Positions 1-8,638 of a DNA stretch of 64,000 nucleotides are shown here, in pieces. A program made the position numbers and the translations under genes. Source of the DNA: Vibrio barjaei (GTDB lineage: Bacteria > Pseudomonadota > Gammaproteobacteria > Enterobacterales > Vibrionaceae); the NCBI RefSeq assembly GCF_001639065.2, contig NZ_LQXO02000012.1, forward strand, positions 248,001 through 312,000, written 5' to 3'. How positions within the stretch are numbered: position 1 is the stretch's first letter; every line of letters starts with the position of its first letter. The notes under the pieces were generated by a model that was not told where the DNA came from, made no database searches, and worked only from the letters and a program-made list of their open reading frames with translations.

Positions 1-1205
1 TGGTGTTAAGTGCGGTGACGCTCTTACTTGGTGTCTCAGTGTATAAAATTTACCCTTGGCTACTCGCTCAGTGGACACGGCTATCTATCACTCTGCCTAA
101 TGCGAACAAGGTGTTTGATGGTTTGCTAAAAGGAATGATGGCATTTGCGTCTTGGCAAACTAATCTGATGCAGCAGAAGCGTATGAGTTTTTATGGGTTG
201 ATTTCATTTTCAGCGTTGGCAGTACTGCTGGTATCTCAAGTTCATGTTTCTTCGAACGTTATGCTTAATCAGCTTGCCGACGTTAAGTTCTACGAGTTTG
301 CAGTAGCACTACTGCTTATTGTCTCCACGGTTGTCGTCATTGTATCTAAGACGAAACTTCTCGCGGTTGCGGCGCTAGGAATGATCGGCTTCATGACAAC
401 TTTGGTGTTTATGATCTACAGCGCGCCTGATGTGGCTAAGACGCAACTTCTAGTAGAAACGCTAATGGTGGTGTTTTTGGTCTTGCTGATGCGTCATGTG
501 CCTAAGCTGGCCACGGTTCGTCAACATTCAATGAAAAGAAAAACGCTCCACGCGGTAGTTGCCGGTGTGATTGGTTTTGCCATCACTATGCTGCTTATCA
601 ATATTACTTCACAGCCGATGGATACCAGTGTGGCAGAGTTCTTTTCTAACAACAGTGTTCCAGGCGGTCACGGGCGCAATATTGTGAACGTCATTCTGGT
701 GGACTTCCGTGCGTTCGATACCTTTGGTGAAGTGGTTGTGGTGGTGATGGCTGGGCTATGTGCGGTCAGTTTGCTGAAGCCGGGTAGTATGACCTATAAG
801 AACATTCAGTCACTGATCTTTGGTACGGCTTCGCACATCGTTGCTGCTTTGATGTTGGTGTTCTCACTCTATCTCCTGATGCGAGGACACAACTCGCCAG
901 GTGGTGGTTTTATCGGGGCGCTAATCGCCGTGATTGGTTTATCACTACTGATGTTTGCAGAGTCTCCTAAATATGTACGTGAGCGATTGCACTTTGCGCC
1001 ATTCAGCATTGCCATGTTTGGCGTATTGCTGAGCTTTATCGCAGGCGTTATCAGCTTGTTTTTCAACTTACCTTTCTTGACCGGGTTGTGGTGGAAAGAT
1101 GTACTTCCGCTCGGTACACCATTGATCTTTGATATTGGTATTTATCTGGGTGTTATTGGTGGTGTGATGGGAATGGTATTGCACGTCAGTGAGGAGCTTA
1201 ACTAA
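1..1205 (+). CDS. mrpA: Na+/H+ antiporter subunit A, fused A-B form (3' part)
   Basis: Membrane subunit of the multisubunit Mrp cation/proton antiporter. The reading frame is open at the left edge of the window, so only about the last 400 residues are here. The visible part has many hydrophobic helices. Its last ~140 residues (from about GLCAVSLLKPGSM to the end, with the RGHNSPGGGFIGA stretch) match the MrpB/MnhB family, so A and B are one polypeptide, as in group-2 Mrp operons of Vibrio. The stop overlaps the start of the next gene by one base, and five further mrp genes follow. The N-terminal NuoL-like half lies outside the window. Identification is firm; the exact start cannot be seen. 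Confidence 0.93.
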   Translation, partial: VLSAVTLLLGVSVYKIYPWLLAQWTRLSITLPNANKVFDGLLKGMMAFASWQTNLMQQKRMSFYGLISFSALAVLLVSQVHVSSNVMLNQLADVKFYEFAVALLLIVSTVVVIVSKTKLLAVAALGMIGFMTTLVFMIYSAPDVAKTQLLVETLMVVFLVLLMRHVPKLATVRQHSMKRKTLHAVVAGVIGFAITMLLINITSQPMDTSVAEFFSNNSVPGGHGRNIVNVILVDFRAFDTFGEVVVVVMAGLCAVSLLKPGSMTYKNIQSLIFGTASHIVAALMLVFSLYLLMRGHNSPGGGFIGALIAVIGLSLLMFAESPKYVRERLHFAPFSIAMFGVLLSFIAGVISLFFNLPFLTGLWWKDVLPLGTPLIFDIGIYLGVIGGVMGMVLHVSEELN

Positions 1206-1558
1206 TGGAAATTTTATGGAGTGTGGTCGTAGGGGTGTTTGTTGCCGCTGGGATCTATCTGATGCTCGAGCGCCATTTGTTACGCGTTCTATTTGGCTTA
1301 ATTATGCTGAGTAGTGCTGTCAATATGGCGATCTTTACAGCGGGTAGGCTGACAGTGGGTGAGCCACCATTGATTGATGTTAATGCAGTTGTGCCACCTT
1401 TAGGTGCTGCAAACCCATTACCTCAAGCATTGATTTTAACGGCGATTGTTATTGGGTTTGGTTTATTGGTCTTTACGCTTGTGCTGTTTTATCGAGCCTA
1501 TCAAGAGTCCTTAACGGCGGATATTGATCAAATGACGTATTCAGAGGAGGAGCAGTAA
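1205..1558 (+). CDS. mrpC: Na+/H+ antiporter subunit C
   Basis: Small NuoK-like membrane subunit of the Mrp antiporter, 117 residues, with three predicted transmembrane helices. It shows the family's LERHLLRVLFGLIMLSSAVN stretch after the first helix and the later NPLPQALILTAIVIGFG helix. The ATG overlaps the stop of the fused mrpA-B gene and its own stop overlaps the mrpD start, pointing to translational coupling. Length is normal for MrpC. Confidence 0.95.
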   Translation: MEILWSVVVGVFVAAGIYLMLERHLLRVLFGLIMLSSAVNMAIFTAGRLTVGEPPLIDVNAVVPPLGAANPLPQALILTAIVIGFGLLVFTLVLFYRAYQESLTADIDQMTYSEEEQ

Positions 1559-3051
1559 TGTCACTGTGGTTAACGTTACCTGTTGTTCTCTCAGTTCTTA
1601 CCTCGGCTTTAGTTTTCTTTAGTCGCAATCATGTGAGATTCGTTGAGTGGATTAGCGGTGTCAGCGCGCTACTCACTCTCCTTGCTAGCGTAATGCTGTT
1701 TGCTGATGTCACTACTTTGGGCCCTCAAGCGGTCGCGTTTGGTCAGTGGGCAGCGCCATTCGGTATCGTATTTGTCGCAGATATGCTGAGTGCGGGCATG
1801 GTAGTCATGACTGCTTTCATTGGGGTAATCATCGTATTTTATGCCATGGCAGATTTACGACCTAAGCCATCGTATAGCTTGTTCCATTCGTTAATTCATA
1901 TTCTGTTGGCAGGCGTTTATGGAGCGTTTTTAACGGGTGATATATTCAACCTATATGTCTGGTTCGAAGTGATGCTGATTGCGTCGTTTGGATTAATGGT
2001 ACTGGATGCCACGCGTGAACAGGTAGATGGAGCCGTTAAGTACGTAATGTTGAATTTGATCTCAACGTTAATGTTCTTGCTGGCGATTGGTTTGCTTTAT
2101 GGGGCAACGGGCACTTTGAATCTTGCTGACTTACATGGGAAAGTCGCGTCCATTCACCCGCAAACTCAGTCAACGGTGGCGGTGCTATTCTTGTTTGCGT
2201 TCGCCATTAAGTCGGCATTATTTCCACTGTTTGCCTGGTTACCAGCGTCATACCATACGTTACCAAGTGGTGTTGTTGCTCTGTTTGCTGCACTACTGAC
2301 TAAAGTTGGCATCTATGCGCTTATGCGGATGTTCACCCTTGTGTTTCCTTTGTCGGACAGTGGTTGGCAACCATTAATGTTATGGATTGCTGGGTTAACT
2401 ATGTTGGCTGGCGTTTTAGGTGCGGCGAGTCAGTTCAACGTCAAGAAGATCTTGTCGTTCCACAGTATTAGCCAGCTAGGTTATATGGCAATGGGTCTAG
2501 CCATCGCGACACCGTTAGCGCTTGCTGGAACGATTTTCTACATCGTCCACCATATTATCGTAAAGTCGAATCTGTTTTTGATTGGTGGGGTATTAGAACG
2601 CAAGTATGGCACGAGTGAATTACGCCACTTAGGCGGGGTATACAAATCGACACCATTGTTGGCGTTTCTGTTCCTTATCCCAGCGTTTTCACTTGCAGGC
2701 TTTCCTCCTCTGTCAGGTTTCTGGGGTAAGTTTCTGGTTATTCGAGACAGTCTACACGTTGAGTATTACTGGTTAGCGGGTACAGCTCTATTTGTGGGGC
2801 TACTGACGTTGTTTTCGATGACCAAAATTTGGAGCGAAGCGTTTTGGAAGCCGCAACCAGAAAGTAAGCCGGCGAAAAAACTGTGTAAGAAAACTAAGGT
2901 GCTGTATTACGCACCGATCATCAGCCTGACATCAATGGCGTTGTTGTTTGGATTCATTGCAGAACCTTTTTTCCAGCTAGCCATGGGAGCAGCAGAACAG
3001 TTACTTGACCCAAGTGCCTACATCAATGCGGTTTTAGGAGGTGGAGCATGA
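1558..3051 (+). CDS. mrpD: Na+/H+ antiporter subunit D
   Basis: NuoM/NuoN-like proton-translocating subunit of the Mrp complex, 497 residues with about 14 hydrophobic helices. Landmarks of the family are visible: the FEVMLIASFGL helix near residue 137, LFAFAIKSALFPLFAWLP around residues 210-227 with the conserved lysine, and HSISQLGYMAMG near residue 301. A short basic segment (KPAKKLCKKTK) precedes the last helix. An SD-like GAGGAGGAG lies just before the ATG. It overlaps mrpC by one base and mrpE by four, inside the mrp operon. Confidence 0.95.
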   Translation: MSLWLTLPVVLSVLTSALVFFSRNHVRFVEWISGVSALLTLLASVMLFADVTTLGPQAVAFGQWAAPFGIVFVADMLSAGMVVMTAFIGVIIVFYAMADLRPKPSYSLFHSLIHILLAGVYGAFLTGDIFNLYVWFEVMLIASFGLMVLDATREQVDGAVKYVMLNLISTLMFLLAIGLLYGATGTLNLADLHGKVASIHPQTQSTVAVLFLFAFAIKSALFPLFAWLPASYHTLPSGVVALFAALLTKVGIYALMRMFTLVFPLSDSGWQPLMLWIAGLTMLAGVLGAASQFNVKKILSFHSISQLGYMAMGLAIATPLALAGTIFYIVHHIIVKSNLFLIGGVLERKYGTSELRHLGGVYKSTPLLAFLFLIPAFSLAGFPPLSGFWGKFLVIRDSLHVEYYWLAGTALFVGLLTLFSMTKIWSEAFWKPQPESKPAKKLCKKTKVLYYAPIISLTSMALLFGFIAEPFFQLAMGAAEQLLDPSAYINAVLGGGA

Positions 3052-3524
3052 ACTACTTTTTCCTCAATGTTTTCCTAGCAGGTGCTTGGATGCTGATCAA
3101 CGGCGAATACAGTGGTCTAAATTTCGTGGTTGGGTTTACGGTTGGCTTCTTTGCTTTGAGACTGAGTCAGCCATTTGGGATGAAATCCACTTATTTCACA
3201 CGCTTCAGTGCGGTGATTAAACTGTTTCTGTGCTTCTGCTATGAGATGGTGGTTTCCGCAGCTCAAGTGGTTTGGGATGTGGTGACGCCAACACACCTAA
3301 GTGACCCGGATATTGTTTATGTACCTCTGGATGTGACGACAGATTTAGAAATCACGCTATTAGCCAATATGGTGTCATTAACGCCAGGCAGTCTAAGTTT
3401 GGATGTCACAGAAGATAAAAAGCACTTGGTCGTTCACGCTATGTTCGCACCTAAACATGAAGAAGTTATTCAAACGATTAAACAAGGGATGGAAAAGCGT
3501 ATTTTGGAGGTGACTCGTGGATAG
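3048..3524 (+). CDS. mrpE: Na+/H+ antiporter subunit E
   Basis: MrpE/MnhE family membrane protein, 158 residues, an accessory subunit of the Mrp antiporter thought to help assembly and activity. Two or three N-terminal helices are followed by a soluble part with LTPGSLSLDVTEDKKHLVVHAMF, a family signature. The start overlaps the mrpD stop by 4 bp and follows GGAGGTGG, a good ribosome-binding site. The end overlaps mrpF by 8 bp. Confidence 0.93.
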   Translation: MNYFFLNVFLAGAWMLINGEYSGLNFVVGFTVGFFALRLSQPFGMKSTYFTRFSAVIKLFLCFCYEMVVSAAQVVWDVVTPTHLSDPDIVYVPLDVTTDLEITLLANMVSLTPGSLSLDVTEDKKHLVVHAMFAPKHEEVIQTIKQGMEKRILEVTRG

Positions 3525-3801
3525 TTGGTTGCAGTTGACGATTACCATTTCTTACGCTGGATTATTATTTAGCTTAGTGATGGTTTTTATCAGGTTAATA
3601 TTAGGCCCAACGTTGGCCGATAGGGTGGTTGCACTCGATTTGATAGCATTCATTACCGTTGGCTTTATTGCAGTACATACTTTAGATAGTGGACAGAAAT
3701 CATTATTAGACGTTGCGATAACGCTAGGTCTGGTAGCATTTTTGGGCACGATTGCTTTTTCAAGCTTTATTGCGAAGAGAACATTAGAGGAGGAAGAGTA
3801 A
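3517..3801 (+). CDS. mrpF: Na+/H+ antiporter subunit F
   Basis: MrpF/MnhF family, 94 residues, three predicted transmembrane helices. The motif RLILGPTLADRVVALDLIA, typical of MrpF, follows the first helix. The start is GTG within the end of mrpE (TGGAGGTGACTCGTG gives a good ribosome-binding site). It overlaps mrpG by one base. Part of the antiporter complex in the inner membrane. Confidence 0.94.
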   Translation: MDSWLQLTITISYAGLLFSLVMVFIRLILGPTLADRVVALDLIAFITVGFIAVHTLDSGQKSLLDVAITLGLVAFLGTIAFSSFIAKRTLEEEE

Positions 3802-4097
3802 TGGAAATCATAACGGGAATTTTGCTCTGTGTCGGAACCTTTTTTGTCATCGTTGCTAGTATCGGTGTGGTAAGAATGCCGGATCTTTATACCCGAATGC
3901 ATGCTTCAACCAAAGCCAATACTATGGGGTTAACTGCATTGCTGGCTGCAGTAGCTGTAGGGATTCCGGATATCACGGTAACCTCACGTGTTCTGGGCAC
4001 CATGTTATTTATTCTGCTGACGGCACCGGTTGCGACGCACTTGTTGGGAAAAAGTATGCACGCTAGTGGTTATAAGATGTGGCGAAGAGAAAAATGA
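3801..4097 (+). CDS. mrpG: Na+/H+ antiporter subunit G
   Basis: MrpG/MnhG family, 98 residues, three helices, last gene of the mrp operon. The segment GVVRMPDLYTRMHASTKANT is the family signature. The ATG overlaps the stop of mrpF and follows GAGGAGGAAG. The complex exchanges cytoplasmic Na+ (and possibly K+ or Li+) for protons, giving salt and alkali tolerance, a usual trait of marine bacteria. No clear terminator with a T-run is seen directly after it. Confidence 0.94.
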   Translation: MEIITGILLCVGTFFVIVASIGVVRMPDLYTRMHASTKANTMGLTALLAAVAVGIPDITVTSRVLGTMLFILLTAPVATHLLGKSMHASGYKMWRREK

Positions 4098-4393
4098 CCA
4101 GCAACGATTATCTTTAATTGGATTTATTACTCCATGGAAAGGAAAGTATGTCGACATATTTCGTTTTGTAATTCAACGTTATATTTGATTGTTAATTGTA
4201 TTTATGTGGTATGGCTTTAACTATCAAGATAAATCTATATTTGATGTTATTTTCATATTTACCTGAATTAGAGTGGAAGGTAATATAGTTTATAGAGTCA
4301 ACGCTCCTCTTTTTGATAGCTCATTAAATTATAAGTTCCACTTTAAGTGTTCTGAAGTTTAGTCGTTCGTTAAAAATCGAAGGAGAATAATAT

Positions 4394-4468
4394 ATGCGTA
4401 AAAAAGAAATGATATTGCTTGTTATTACTAGTACTCTATTTCTAGTGAGTTTAGTAATAGGGAAGTAA
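4394..4468 (+). CDS. Possible 24-residue membrane microprotein
   Basis: A very short open frame in the gap after mrpG. It has a strong ribosome-binding site (GAAGGAGAAT) about seven bases before ATG. The product begins MRKKEMILLVITS and is one hydrophobic helix with a positively charged N-terminus and a terminal lysine, so it would sit in the inner membrane with the N-terminus inside. I do not recognise it. It could be a chance frame; the SD quality and the clean K-rich plus hydrophobic pattern argue for a gene. No terminator is obvious behind it. Confidence 0.4.
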   Translation: MRKKEMILLVITSTLFLVSLVIGK

Positions 4469-4605
4469 GCTTAATTGTTCATCTTATAATGTAGAACGAT
4501 ATATTCCACGAGCAAGTACTGTGAATAATCGTGCTTCATAAATAAGTGTTAATGAGTTTGAGTATGTGGCGCGAACACAATAGCGTCGTGCCACTACCAG
4601 CTTGG

Positions 4606-5322
4606 TTATTGGTGTGCAATCTTCACTTCTAGCTGCTGAATTACTGATTCCACAAGCTCCTGAGCAGGTAAACTCTTCCATTGTTCCGTTAACCCCACCT
4701 CTGATAATGACTGCCGTTTGCTGACCAACACTCCCCGTAATAGATAGCTAAGAATGCGGCAAGCGCACTGATAGCAATCTTTGCTGTCCGGATAATGTTT
4801 GTTAAACCAAGTGAGACACTCGTGCATTGCTTGCAACAAAAGAGATGGTTCAATGTTTGGGAATATGCGATTAAACGACTCACCGACTAAGGTTATCGCC
4901 CAATTGCCGGCCATTGCAATGTCGAGTAGGAACCAATGCCTAGGATCATTATTATGGTCAAACGAAACGTAGTCATACTCTAAGGTGCGACCCGTATTGA
5001 AATTAATAGAGTAGTGCAGCGATTGTGCGGTGTGCAGTTGGGCTTTGTGATAAACCACGAATTCCAATTTGGTTGCAGGACAGGGTAGGCGAGAGTGCGA
5101 TAGCGCCTCTATGATGGCCTGTTTTTGAGCGTCGCAGAGCGGTTGGTCTAGCACCATTTGGACGTCTAAATCACTTTCACCCACAACATAACTCCCCTGA
5201 CTTGCTGAGCCAAGTAAATAGATACCAACAAGATTATTACTTGCGACTAACTGAAGCACGTCGCACAAGCGATTTATATATTCTTGTTCAGCGGAGGGTA
5301 AGGCAAGAAGTCGTGAGTGCAT
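4606..5322 (-). CDS. AadA-like nucleotidyltransferase
   Basis: Polymerase-beta-superfamily nucleotidyltransferase with the layout of aminoglycoside 3''-adenylyltransferases (AadA): an N-terminal NTase domain and a C-terminal helical domain of the DUF4111 kind. The active-site pattern is visible at residues 37-54, GSASQGSYVVGESDLDVQM: Gly-Ser followed by the Asp-x-Asp metal ligands; LEFVVY later supplies the third strand. At 238 residues it is slightly shorter than AadA (about 260). Chromosomal relatives of this type are often of unknown substrate, so a resistance role is only possible. It is divergent from the TrmY-like gene. Confidence 0.75.
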   Translation of the reverse strand: MHSRLLALPSAEQEYINRLCDVLQLVASNNLVGIYLLGSASQGSYVVGESDLDVQMVLDQPLCDAQKQAIIEALSHSRLPCPATKLEFVVYHKAQLHTAQSLHYSINFNTGRTLEYDYVSFDHNNDPRHWFLLDIAMAGNWAITLVGESFNRIFPNIEPSLLLQAMHECLTWFNKHYPDSKDCYQCACRILSYLLRGVLVSKRQSLSEVGLTEQWKSLPAQELVESVIQQLEVKIAHQ

Positions 5323-5604
5323 GATGATAGTGTGGATCCGTGTCGATGATTATCAATGCTACCACAAGCGATTAGTTCGAATCAGTGAAACGTCTGGCAA
5401 CCTCAACAAGTTATAAGTATGGCTCAATTATTTTTGTTCTAAGTGCATCCTGCTGAAGGCTATTTCTGTAATTAGCTAAATTATTGCCGTTACATCATCG
5501 AGCAAAACTGTGATAATGGCGACCCACAGTGATCATTGCCTTATTGGCAATAGAACACTTTGGTTAAGCTATTTGTCATATTCATTAAGTAGGATTTTAC
5601 ATCT

Positions 5605-6201
5605 ATGCGCGCCTTTGTACTACGAGCTCGTTCCGCCCCTACAGAAAGCCAGCAACTTCTCGCTTCCGTTGGTCAGGAGGCACACACCGAAATTTTAGCT
5701 CACACGTTGATGAACACGATCTTTGTCGCGCAGTCTCATCGTGAAGATGTGGTGGTTTACCTCGTCTTGGAAAGTACTAAAGATTACTCTCGCACTATAC
5801 GCTTTAGCTCAAACGACATCAGTAATGTTGGTGGCTTTCATGAGAAAGTGCTACTCGATAAAGTTGCCAGAGCATTAGACGTATCCCAAGGTATGGGGAA
5901 AGAGCAAGAGCGTGAGGTTGAAGCGGGTATTACTGTACGAACCATTAGTTTCGAAAAGCTGGTTCAAGAACTGGCTGAAGATTACCAGCTCTACATGATG
6001 GATAAGAAAGGTACCTTCATTCGAGAACAACAGTTTGTCGGTAATTCCTGTTTTCTTCTTACCGACCATATTCCAATGCCGAAGAAGAGCTTTAATAGTT
6101 TAAAGCGGCTAGGCACAGAGAAAATCAGCCTTGGTCCTAAAATGTTGTTTGCTTCCCAATGCGTAACTCTGATTCATAATGAACTGGACTTAAATGAGTA
6201 A
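5605..6201 (+). CDS. TrmY-like SPOUT RNA methyltransferase (UPF0217)
   Basis: A 198-residue member of the TrmY/UPF0217 (DUF358) family. Archaeal TrmY makes N1-methylpseudouridine at tRNA position 54; the bacterial members have no settled substrate, although they keep the SPOUT fold. Visible features: MRAFVLRARSAPT at the start, LSYTR-like strands, and the C-terminal SLGPKMLFASQCVTLIHNELD segment that forms the trefoil-knot SAM-binding part. An A/T-rich promoter region precedes it and a strong terminator follows, so it is monocistronic. The ATG at 5605 is the family's start. Confidence 0.85.
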   Translation: MRAFVLRARSAPTESQQLLASVGQEAHTEILAHTLMNTIFVAQSHREDVVVYLVLESTKDYSRTIRFSSNDISNVGGFHEKVLLDKVARALDVSQGMGKEQEREVEAGITVRTISFEKLVQELAEDYQLYMMDKKGTFIREQQFVGNSCFLLTDHIPMPKKSFNSLKRLGTEKISLGPKMLFASQCVTLIHNELDLNE

Positions 6202-6242
6202 CATTGAAGGGCGATAGGAAATCACAATTCGATAATGTATTG

Positions 6243-6274
6243 AACGCTATGGCTTTTAGGCATAGCGTTTTTTT
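6243..6274 (+). terminator. Rho-independent terminator after the TrmY-like gene
   Basis: Perfect 9-bp stem AACGCTATG / CATAGCGTT with a 9-base loop, followed by a run of seven T. It lies 42 bases after the stop of the TrmY-like gene and ends that transcript. Confidence 0.92.
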
Positions 6275-6395
6275 AACTTTTCCGTTTTTGCAGATTATTT
6301 TTAGATAATGCAATGCATAATTCTTTCAGTTCAGGTTAACCATCTCACTGATGCCTAACGTCAAAGAAGACACCTTTAATTACTGAGAACAAATT

Positions 6396-7379
6396 ATGAA
6401 AATGCCTATCAAAAGCCTCTTGTGCTTAGCTATTTTATCTACTCCTGTTTTCGCAGCGCAGCATCCTGATCCTTTACCTTCTTGGAACGGTGGCGCTACT
6501 AAATCTGCTATTGTTGAATTTGTTGAAACCGTCACCACAAAAGGCTCTGAAAATTACGTTCCAATTGAAGAGCGTATTGCGGTATTTGATAACGATGGTA
6601 CGTTATGGGCCGAGAAGCCGATGTATTTTCAATTGTTCTTTACCTTAGACCGTATTAAAGAGCTTGCTCCGAAGCACCCTGAGTGGAAAACTGAAGAGCC
6701 GTTTGCATCTGTTCTGAACGGCGATATAAAAGCAGCCCTGTCTCATGGTGAGGAAGGATTGCTGAAAATGGTCATGGCAACGCATTCCGGTATGAACTCT
6801 GTGGAATTTGAGGAAATGGTGCAAGCTTGGGTGAGGAGCGCTAAACACCCAATCACTAAAAAGCCTCTGACAGAGATGATTTATCAACCGATGTTAGAAG
6901 TGATCGACTTTCTTCGTGATAATGATTTTAAAACCTACATAGTTTCTGGTGGAGGTGCAGATTTTATGCGTCCCTGGACAGAGGAGGTGTATGGTATCTC
7001 TCCAGAGTACGTTATTGGCAGCGAAATAGAGACAGAGTTCGCTTACACTAGTGATGGTATTGAGATCCAACGGTTGCCAAACGTCGCTCATATTAATGAC
7101 AAAGCAGGTAAGGTCATTGGTATTCACAAGAGACTAGGTCGCCAACCTATTGCGGCTTTTGGTAATTCTGACGGTGATTTGCAGATGATACAATGGACGA
7201 CCCAACAAGAAGGTGTCACGTTCGGCCTTTATGTGCATCATACTGATGAAGGGCGAGAGTGGAAGTATGATCGTAATTCTTCGGTTGGCCGCCTAGATAA
7301 GGGACTAGACGAAGCCAAGAAAGAAGGCTGGACTATCGCAGATATGAAGAATGACTGGAAAGTGATTTACCCAAATTGA
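6396..7379 (+). CDS. Exported HAD-family phosphatase
   Basis: Haloacid-dehalogenase superfamily hydrolase of 327 residues with an N-terminal signal peptide (MKMPIKSLLCLAILSTPVFAA, cleavage after AFA-like VFAA), so it should act in the periplasm. HAD motif I is FDNDGTLW (residues ~63-70) with the nucleophilic Asp; motif II is YIVSGGGADF; motif III/IV is AFGNSDGDLQM with the metal-binding Asp residues. The family resembles phosphoserine-phosphatase-like HAD proteins, but the natural substrate is unknown. It stands alone between the TrmY-like gene and an AraC regulator in the same direction. Confidence 0.85.
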   Translation: MKMPIKSLLCLAILSTPVFAAQHPDPLPSWNGGATKSAIVEFVETVTTKGSENYVPIEERIAVFDNDGTLWAEKPMYFQLFFTLDRIKELAPKHPEWKTEEPFASVLNGDIKAALSHGEEGLLKMVMATHSGMNSVEFEEMVQAWVRSAKHPITKKPLTEMIYQPMLEVIDFLRDNDFKTYIVSGGGADFMRPWTEEVYGISPEYVIGSEIETEFAYTSDGIEIQRLPNVAHINDKAGKVIGIHKRLGRQPIAAFGNSDGDLQMIQWTTQQEGVTFGLYVHHTDEGREWKYDRNSSVGRLDKGLDEAKKEGWTIADMKNDWKVIYPN

Positions 7380-7398
7380 TAGCGTAGTAGTTTGGAAC

Positions 7399-7434
7399 CC
7401 GCAGTGCTTTTGAGGTCCCCAGAAAGCATTGCGG
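7399..7434. terminator. Long hairpin between HAD gene and AraC gene
   Basis: Twelve-base arms CCGCAGTGCTTT / AAAGCATTGCGG pair fully with one G-U wobble around a 12-base loop, 20 bases after the HAD stop codon. There is no T-run behind it, so it may be a transcript 3' end stabiliser or a weak terminator. Confidence 0.5.
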
Positions 7435-7479
7435 TGGTTGCTAGCCTTTTAAAGGTATAAGTGAAGGTAAGAGGACTGA

Positions 7480-8439
7480 ATGGCAGTCACTAATAGTAAA
7501 CAAATACTCACTTTCGAGCAGCTATCTAATGAGATAACTGCGATAGCAAACTGCAAGGTTCTGTTTGATTTTCCCACTGAACCAAACCATGTTACCAAGC
7601 GTCAGTATGGATTTTTACAAATTAATCGTCCGACAATTCGTTATACAGCATTCACAACTCCACATGCACTGACACTTTACTCCGCTCTATTCAAGCCTGA
7701 ATGTGCTTTGCAAACTCGATTACATTCACCAGAAATTACCCTGATGATCACCACGATGGAAAGTCAGTCTGTGTGTTTTAATGGTAGTTGGATTAACACT
7801 GACCAAGTTGCCATTATCTCTAGTCGTTCTGAAGTTCCCTTTGCGTTATTTATTCCCCAGAACACCACTATTATCTTAAGTGAAATAGCTGAGCCCTCTA
7901 GAAAATTGAAGAGTTTTAGTGATTCCCTTGTCCCAGTTGTTGTTTCGAAAAGGAACTTAGACAAATTTAAGGCGGTGGGAAAGTTTGTCTTTGAACAACC
8001 GACTGAGAAACAAGGGCATGGTGGGACGAAAGCCGTCCTTGATTTAATTGCCGTTCTTTTGGATGAACTCCCTCCACTGCGCCCCCAATCGTTGCATGGA
8101 CCAAGTCGCAGGCCTAGAAAGCATCTGATGACAAAAATAGTAAATCTTATGGAAAAGAAAACGACGCGAGCGATGTCGCTAAAGCAGATAGCTAATGAAT
8201 TAGAAATTAGCACAAAAAGCATCAACCTTTTTTTCAAAGAGTACTTATTCATTGCACCCAAAAGATTCTACTTGCTCGTTAACCTGTTTAAATTTCGAGA
8301 TATTTTGATTCAAGGTAAGTGCTCTTCAGTGCTAGAAGCCACTGTGTTATCTGGGATTGATGGATGGAGCCGATATTCTGAGCGATACCAAAAGCTGTTT
8401 GGTGAAAAGCCTTATGATACGTTTATGAGATCAAAATAA
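7480..8439 (+). CDS. AraC-family transcriptional regulator
   Basis: A 319-residue protein with a C-terminal double helix-turn-helix of the AraC/XylS family: first helix pair around MSLKQIANELEISTKSINLFFKEYL (about residues 230-255) and the second around SSVLEATVLSGIDGWSRYSERYQKLFGEKPYD (about 283-314), ending in the usual FGEKPY motif. The N-terminal ~200 residues are not recognised and probably sense a ligand. The general layout is like EutR-type regulators. Start ATG at 7480 follows AAGAGGAC. Targets are not evident; it follows the HAD gene on the same strand. Confidence 0.85.
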   Translation: MAVTNSKQILTFEQLSNEITAIANCKVLFDFPTEPNHVTKRQYGFLQINRPTIRYTAFTTPHALTLYSALFKPECALQTRLHSPEITLMITTMESQSVCFNGSWINTDQVAIISSRSEVPFALFIPQNTTIILSEIAEPSRKLKSFSDSLVPVVVSKRNLDKFKAVGKFVFEQPTEKQGHGGTKAVLDLIAVLLDELPPLRPQSLHGPSRRPRKHLMTKIVNLMEKKTTRAMSLKQIANELEISTKSINLFFKEYLFIAPKRFYLLVNLFKFRDILIQGKCSSVLEATVLSGIDGWSRYSERYQKLFGEKPYDTFMRSK

Positions 8440-8638
8440 CGACGTAATTTGGCACAGGTCTCAAAGGTAGTGAACTTTGGTATTTTCATGTCTAAAATCT
8501 TTCTTGAGCATGACCGAAAGACATCTAGGTCGTGGAACAATCGGCCATTGATATCGAATGTTGGCTTTTGTCCCATTCGATTGTTTTTATGAGCTTTATT
8601 GCTACAGCGTCAACAGTTCAAGAATAGATAAACACGAT

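Noticed and set aside
3552..3902. 116-residue minus-strand frame across mrpF/mrpG
   Set aside because: Antisense to two well-supported genes; shadow frame.
4606..5322. Acquired aminoglycoside-resistance gene
   Set aside because: The protein is AadA-like, but there is no integron, transposon or odd context around it; a chromosomal enzyme of unknown substrate is more likely.
7764..8261. 165-residue minus-strand frame inside the AraC gene
   Set aside because: It is antisense to a convincing AraC protein and has no family features or SD.
8558..8638. Longer N-terminus of the RlpA-like protein
   Set aside because: The 27 additional residues would bury the lipoprotein signal and do not look like a signal; the ATG at 8639 gives a normal lipobox distance.
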